Part shown: positions 60,405 to 64,000 of the stretch, in pieces
How the letters are laid out: each line of letters opens with the position of its first letter
Position numbering within the stretch: the first letter of the stretch is position 1
From: Microbacterium sp.
GTDB lineage: Bacteria; Actinomycetota; Actinomycetes; Actinomycetales; Microbacteriaceae
Assembly: GCF_017305435.1 (NCBI RefSeq)
Contig: NZ_JAFKIP010000004.1
Location: 434,001 to 498,000, forward strand
Direction of reading: 5' to 3'
DNA: 64,000 nucleotides
The notes under the pieces: model-generated
What the model was told of the DNA's origin: nothing
The model's input: the letters and a program-made list of their open reading frames with translations, nothing else
The model's database searches: none
Program-made: the position numbers and the translations under genes

Positions 60405-63373
60405 AGGTTCCAACTCCCCGGAGCGGCGCGGGCGTACTCGTCGATTCCGATGGCCTCGAAGTGACGCTTGGCCGACTTGATCTTGGCGAGCTCGCTCGGG
60501 CGAAGCTTCGAGTCTTCGAGTGTGCTCTTGGTCTCCCGAATCATGTAGACACGGTCCTGGCCATCTTCGTGCTTGATGATCGCCCAGTCGGGGTTGTACG
60601 GGCCGACGGGCGTGTCGATCTTGAACTTGGACGGCAGCTTCATGAAGAGCTTGATGTCCTCGCGGCTGTCGAGCAGCTCAGCGAACTGACGCTCGACGTC
60701 AGAGTCGAAGACCACGTAGTCGAAATCGGTCTTCTGAGAGTTCTGCACCTTGTACATTTGGTCGAGGAAGCGGTCCTTCTCCTCTTCCCCGTCGCGCTGC
60801 AGTTCCCGGAGTTCATACACGGAGCCAGCGATCTTCTCGTACTGGATCCCATCGACCACGATTTTCGCAAGCTCCGCCTGGATCAGGCGCTTGGCAGTGG
60901 CGATGAAGTCGTTCGGGTTGCCGATGAACTCGGGAAGGCGCTCGCTTTGGATAAGGATGTCGACGATGGTCTTCCGCGTCAGTGAGGTCGCGCTCTGGAG
61001 CTCAGCAATGATGTCGGGCAGGTCGTAGCTCCCCTTCAGGCCCGCCGACCGCGTGCCGAGTTCCTCACCCTTGGCACCGCCGCGCAGCACCTTGACGCCT
61101 GCGCGGGTCACCTGGATCCTCAGCGGGTCGATCTTCGGAGCCGACCGAATCGCCGTTACCGCGCGGTCCACGATCTGCTCGCGATCGACACTCACCCGGT
61201 AGGTCGTCCGGCGGCTGATGGCGTGCCAGAGTTCTTCGAACTCCGGCGTCGCGTAGAGCTGCTTGTTGAGCAGACGTGGGTGACGCTTGCTGGCCGGCTT
61301 CACGTAAGTGCCGATGTGCGCCCGTTGCACGAGGGCACAGATCTCGGTTTCGTATGGCTCGTACTCTTCGGGCAGCGACAGCGTGAAGCCGAGCGTGTTC
61401 GGCTGGAACTTGCTCGTCACTTTGCCGTCCGCGATGAAGCCCTTTGCCGCGAGGTGATCCCACACCGCGAGCGACCGCTGGAAGCCGAACAGGTCGTCCG
61501 TGAGCGAGCCCGCGGCGTCCTGCAGCGGGATCTTCGAGAACTCGCTCTTGCGAACTTCCCCGATCTCCACGCCCGCCGTCTTGTATTCGTTCTGGAGGCT
61601 CTTGGCGAACGCCGTGTAGGACTCGTTCGCGACCACAGTGAGGGTGGCGATGCCTGGGTCGGCAACGCGCACGAAGCCGTCAGCGGTATTTGCGACGGGG
61701 AGACGGAGCCCGCGGCCGATTGTCTGACGGCGCTCGGTCTCAGCACCCATCTCGCGGAGGGTGCAGATCTGGAAGACGTTCGGGTTGTCCCAGCCTTCGC
61801 GAAGCGCCGAGTGGCTGAAGATGAAGCGGACGTCCTCGGCCTCGTCGAGCAGTCTCTCCTTCGCCTGCATGATCAGTTCGTAGGCGTCGTCGTCGGCCTT
61901 CGTCGTTCCTGAGCTGTCCTGCGCAACGGTCACCTTGCCGCGCTTGATCTGAGAGAAGTAGGCGCGGCGGAGCGCCGACGGTTCCTGCGGGAGCAGCTCC
62001 TGGTAGCGCGCGAGCTTGGCACGCTCTTCAACGAAGACCTCGTCGAACCAGCGAGCGAACTCGCCGTCCGCCGTCTCGTTGGTCGTGCCGTCGCCCATGT
62101 AGCTCGCGACCTTGTCGACGAAGAAGAGGCTCAGCACCTTGATATTGCGAGGCCGAAGCATGGCCTCCTTGCGGAGGTGCTCACGGATCGTCTCGCGGAT
62201 CATCTCCTTGTAGATCGCACCGGTCGAGCCGCCGATGCTCTCCCCTTGTTCGAGGAAGCCGTGGAGCGTGAGGTCGACGTAGGCGGGTTCGAGGCTGATC
62301 TCGTTGATGCGCCAGCCTTCATAGATCGGATTGCCCGTCACGCGCTCGTCGGAGAGCTCCTGGTGGGGCTTCACCGTCACGATGCGCCGCTCGAAGGTGC
62401 CGTCAGCCTTGCGGCATGAGAGCTCCAGCCGGGCCGCCCAGGACGGCTCGCGCTTCACCTCGACGAGCTTGATGTACGGCGTGGCGTCGGCGCCCTGCTG
62501 CTGCACGTCCGCCACCACGATCTGCTTGACCAGGCCGAGGTTGTGGGCGTCGACTGGGTCGAGCCGGTAGACCACATTGCGCTGCTTCTTGTGCGTCGCG
62601 CTGTAGCGGAGCGTGACTACGGGATCCAGCTCGCCGACCGCGGACTGGGACAGGAGCGATTCCATGTTCTGGGGCTCGTCCATGATGACGACGGGATGTG
62701 TCGCCTTGAGGTAGTCGATCGGGCGCAGCCCGTTCAGCTTGTCCTTCGCCTGGTGGATGATGCGGGTGTTGGCGGTGCCACGGATCGCATCGATCGTCAT
62801 CACGAGGATCTGGATGTTCGTCGACGCGGCGAAGGCCTGCACCTCCTCCGCGTTCTTGCCGCTGTAGACCGAGAAGTCGAAGGGCTGCCCAGGATACAGA
62901 TCGCCGAAGTGGCCGCGCATGAGCCGGATGCTCGTCGCGACGCCCTCACGGATGGCCACGCTCGGCACGAGGATCACGAACTTCGTGAAGTTGTAGTCCT
63001 TCGCGAGTTCGAAGATCGTCCGGAGGTAGACGTACGTCTTGCCGGTGCCGGTCTCCATCTCGATGTCGAAGTCCAGCGCGGAGTCAAAGAGCTTCGGCGC
63101 CACCTCCAGGCCGTTGCGGTCCTGGACTCGCTGAAGATTCGCAAAGACCGTGTCCTGGTCGAGGACGAGGTTGTTGCCGATCGCGCCCACCTCCTGCGTG
63201 AGGTCGAGGTCGAGGGTCGCCTGATCGGTTTCCTTGAGCGCCGCCTGCCCACGCAGCGTGAGTTCGAGCTTGTCTGCGTCCTTCGGCTGGCCGTCAAAGA
63301 GGTCGACGACGGCGCCGACCGCTTCGAGCTGATATGGCTGGCTCGGATCGAACTGAAATGCTGAGCCACCCAT
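60401..63373 (-). CDS. res: Type III restriction endonuclease subunit Res
   Basis: A 990-residue type III restriction subunit. Its SF2 translocase has TGTGKT at 108-113, DEPQ at 232-235 and IGRGLRLPV as motif VI near 548. The C-terminal nuclease has PD at 928-929 and ETK at 947-949, the PD-(D/E)xK active site. It works with the Mod methyltransferase: the complex translocates on ATP and cuts between two oppositely oriented unmethylated sites. Its ATG shares one base with the mod stop codon (TAATG), and its stop overlaps hamA. All motifs are intact, so it should be active. Confidence 0.93.
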   Translation of the reverse strand: MGGSAFQFDPSQPYQLEAVGAVVDLFDGQPKDADKLELTLRGQAALKETDQATLDLDLTQEVGAIGNNLVLDQDTVFANLQRVQDRNGLEVAPKLFDSALDFDIEMETGTGKTYVYLRTIFELAKDYNFTKFVILVPSVAIREGVATSIRLMRGHFGDLYPGQPFDFSVYSGKNAEEVQAFAASTNIQILVMTIDAIRGTANTRIIHQAKDKLNGLRPIDYLKATHPVVIMDEPQNMESLLSQSAVGELDPVVTLRYSATHKKQRNVVYRLDPVDAHNLGLVKQIVVADVQQQGADATPYIKLVEVKREPSWAARLELSCRKADGTFERRIVTVKPHQELSDERVTGNPIYEGWRINEISLEPAYVDLTLHGFLEQGESIGGSTGAIYKEMIRETIREHLRKEAMLRPRNIKVLSLFFVDKVASYMGDGTTNETADGEFARWFDEVFVEERAKLARYQELLPQEPSALRRAYFSQIKRGKVTVAQDSSGTTKADDDAYELIMQAKERLLDEAEDVRFIFSHSALREGWDNPNVFQICTLREMGAETERRQTIGRGLRLPVANTADGFVRVADPGIATLTVVANESYTAFAKSLQNEYKTAGVEIGEVRKSEFSKIPLQDAAGSLTDDLFGFQRSLAVWDHLAAKGFIADGKVTSKFQPNTLGFTLSLPEEYEPYETEICALVQRAHIGTYVKPASKRHPRLLNKQLYATPEFEELWHAISRRTTYRVSVDREQIVDRAVTAIRSAPKIDPLRIQVTRAGVKVLRGGAKGEELGTRSAGLKGSYDLPDIIAELQSATSLTRKTIVDILIQSERLPEFIGNPNDFIATAKRLIQAELAKIVVDGIQYEKIAGSVYELRELQRDGEEEKDRFLDQMYKVQNSQKTDFDYVVFDSDVERQFAELLDSREDIKLFMKLPSKFKIDTPVGPYNPDWAIIKHEDGQDRVYMIRETKSTLEDSKLRPSELAKIKSAKRHFEAIGIDEYARAAPGSWNL

Positions 63374-64000
63374 TACGCGGTCCAGAGCTCCACGCTCTTC
63401 GACTTCGCGAGCTGGACGAGATTCGTCTTCAGCTCGTCGTCGCCTTGGAACGCGTCTTCGAGGATGATCATGCGCGCCGGGCCGGCGCCCACGACATTGC
63501 GGAGCTGCTCCAGCGATGGCTTGGTGTGCTCGTCAAGGTAGGCGAGCACGCCGAAGTCGCCGTCGCTGTCGTAGACCGCGCGAAGCTCCAGCCCATCGAT
63601 CTCAACAGGGGCGATCTTCTCGGTCAGCGAGTAACCCTGCTTCAGCAGGATCTCGGTGAGGAGATCGTCCGGGGTTGCGTCGTCGGCGCTGCTGCTGTCC
63701 CGGAGGTCGAGCAGGTGCTGCTCGAGCGCATTCGCCTCGACGCCGCTGGTGGCGCGCCACTTCGAGAAGTTGGTGTCGGAGAGCGTATAAGCGCGGAATC
63801 CAACGTCAAGAGTCCCGTGCCCCTCGTCCAACTGACCAGCCTTCGTCGCGAGGATCTTGGTCCCGGCCAGGTCGACGCGCTTTCGCGAGACCTCGGCGAT
63901 CGTCTGATACCCCGCCTGTTCTGCAGCAGAGTCCGGCGGAGTCGGCTCGGGCAGCTGCACTTGAATGTGCTGACGGCGGCCGCCGTCAACCGAGTTCAGC
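63373..64000 (-). CDS. mod: Type III DNA methyltransferase Mod, C-terminal part (5' end beyond the window)
   Basis: The open frame runs off the window end, so only about the last 208 residues are visible. VQLPEP and AGYQTIAEVSRKRV are the conserved Mod C-terminal motifs, followed by ILLKQGYSLTEKI and MIILEDAFQGDDELKTNL, close to the type III Mod consensus. The catalytic DPPY and FxGxG motifs and the target recognition domain lie outside the window. A GTG at 63960 is only an internal codon because the frame stays open and homologous upstream. The stop overlaps res by one base. Mod usually makes N6-methyladenine and sets target specificity. Confidence 0.88.
   Translation of the reverse strand, partial: LNSVDGGRRQHIQVQLPEPTPPDSAAEQAGYQTIAEVSRKRVDLAGTKILATKAGQLDEGHGTLDVGFRAYTLSDTNFSKWRATSGVEANALEQHLLDLRDSSSADDATPDDLLTEILLKQGYSLTEKIAPVEIDGLELRAVYDSDGDFGVLAYLDEHTKPSLEQLRNVVGAGPARMIILEDAFQGDDELKTNLVQLAKSKSVELWTA

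Noticed and set aside
63373..63960. A separate 195-residue gene starting at GTG 63960
   Set aside because: The frame stays open to the window end and the upstream residues match the type III Mod consensus, so this is the end of a longer gene.

Overview
The window is a high-G+C actinobacterial chromosome segment, most likely from Microbacteriaceae (Microbacterium or a close relative). Supporting signs are the divergent glgM/glgC pair, a single type B ribosomal protein L31, a SUF cluster with a Rieske-type ferredoxin between sufD and sufC, a DUF3099-SURF1 cluster, a divergent Lrp-type regulator next to a branched-chain keto-acid dehydrogenase operon, and many genes whose start codon lies 6-8 bases after a TANNNT -10 element (predicted leaderless mRNAs). 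Genes are densely packed. No gene-free stretch exceeds 300 bases; the longest are 1358-1646 (a tRNA-Leu plus a terminator) and 40576-40834 (the suf/ctaA divergent promoter region).

Layout. 17-9735: mixed housekeeping genes (M20 peptidase, tRNA-Leu, VIT/ferritin-like iron protein, SRPBCC protein, SF2 helicase, SGNH hydrolase, TrmH-type methylase, sirtuin, histidine phosphatase, acyl-CoA dehydrogenase). 9812-14740: a TetR regulator with twin operators, then the bkd E1alpha-E1beta-E2 operon and its divergent Lrp/AsnC regulator. 14658-19336: EamA exporter with a divergent CGNR regulator, hydrolase, exonuclease, rpmE2 and an orphan ABC ATPase. 19347-28855: glycogen genes glgM/glgC, serB, a hydrolase, fabG, DUF4190, DUF3099, a small protein, SURF1, an ABC-F protein and bioY. 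28923-33862: a five-gene ferric-siderophore uptake operon behind a DtxR/IdeR-like box. 33885-36418: PatB/MalY-type aminotransferase plus MFS exporter. 36473-40575: sufB-sufD-ferredoxin-sufC and a MIP18-type assembly factor. 40835-46450: heme A synthase, a small membrane protein, holA, comEC and comEA. 46550-54989: leuS, a PabB-like enzyme, a DedA protein, an App1-type phosphatase, an SRAP protein and a PTS EIICBA permease. 55184-55256: tRNA-Ala.

55469-64000 is the most distinctive part: a visibly less G+C-rich defence block on the minus strand, read as mod (cut by the window end), res, hamA, hamB and an RX4H HEPN protein. Every junction is an overlap of 1 or 4 bases or a 2-base gap, so a type III restriction-modification system, a Hachiman-type nuclease/helicase pair and a putative RNase effector appear to form one co-translated defence operon.

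Functional links. Iron import (siderophore operon), Fe-S assembly (suf) and a possible iron-export VIT protein form an iron theme. CtaA and SURF1 serve cytochrome oxidase. comEA/comEC followed by holA is a common actinobacterial order. The bkd operon and the acyl-CoA dehydrogenase fit branched-chain amino acid and fatty acid metabolism.
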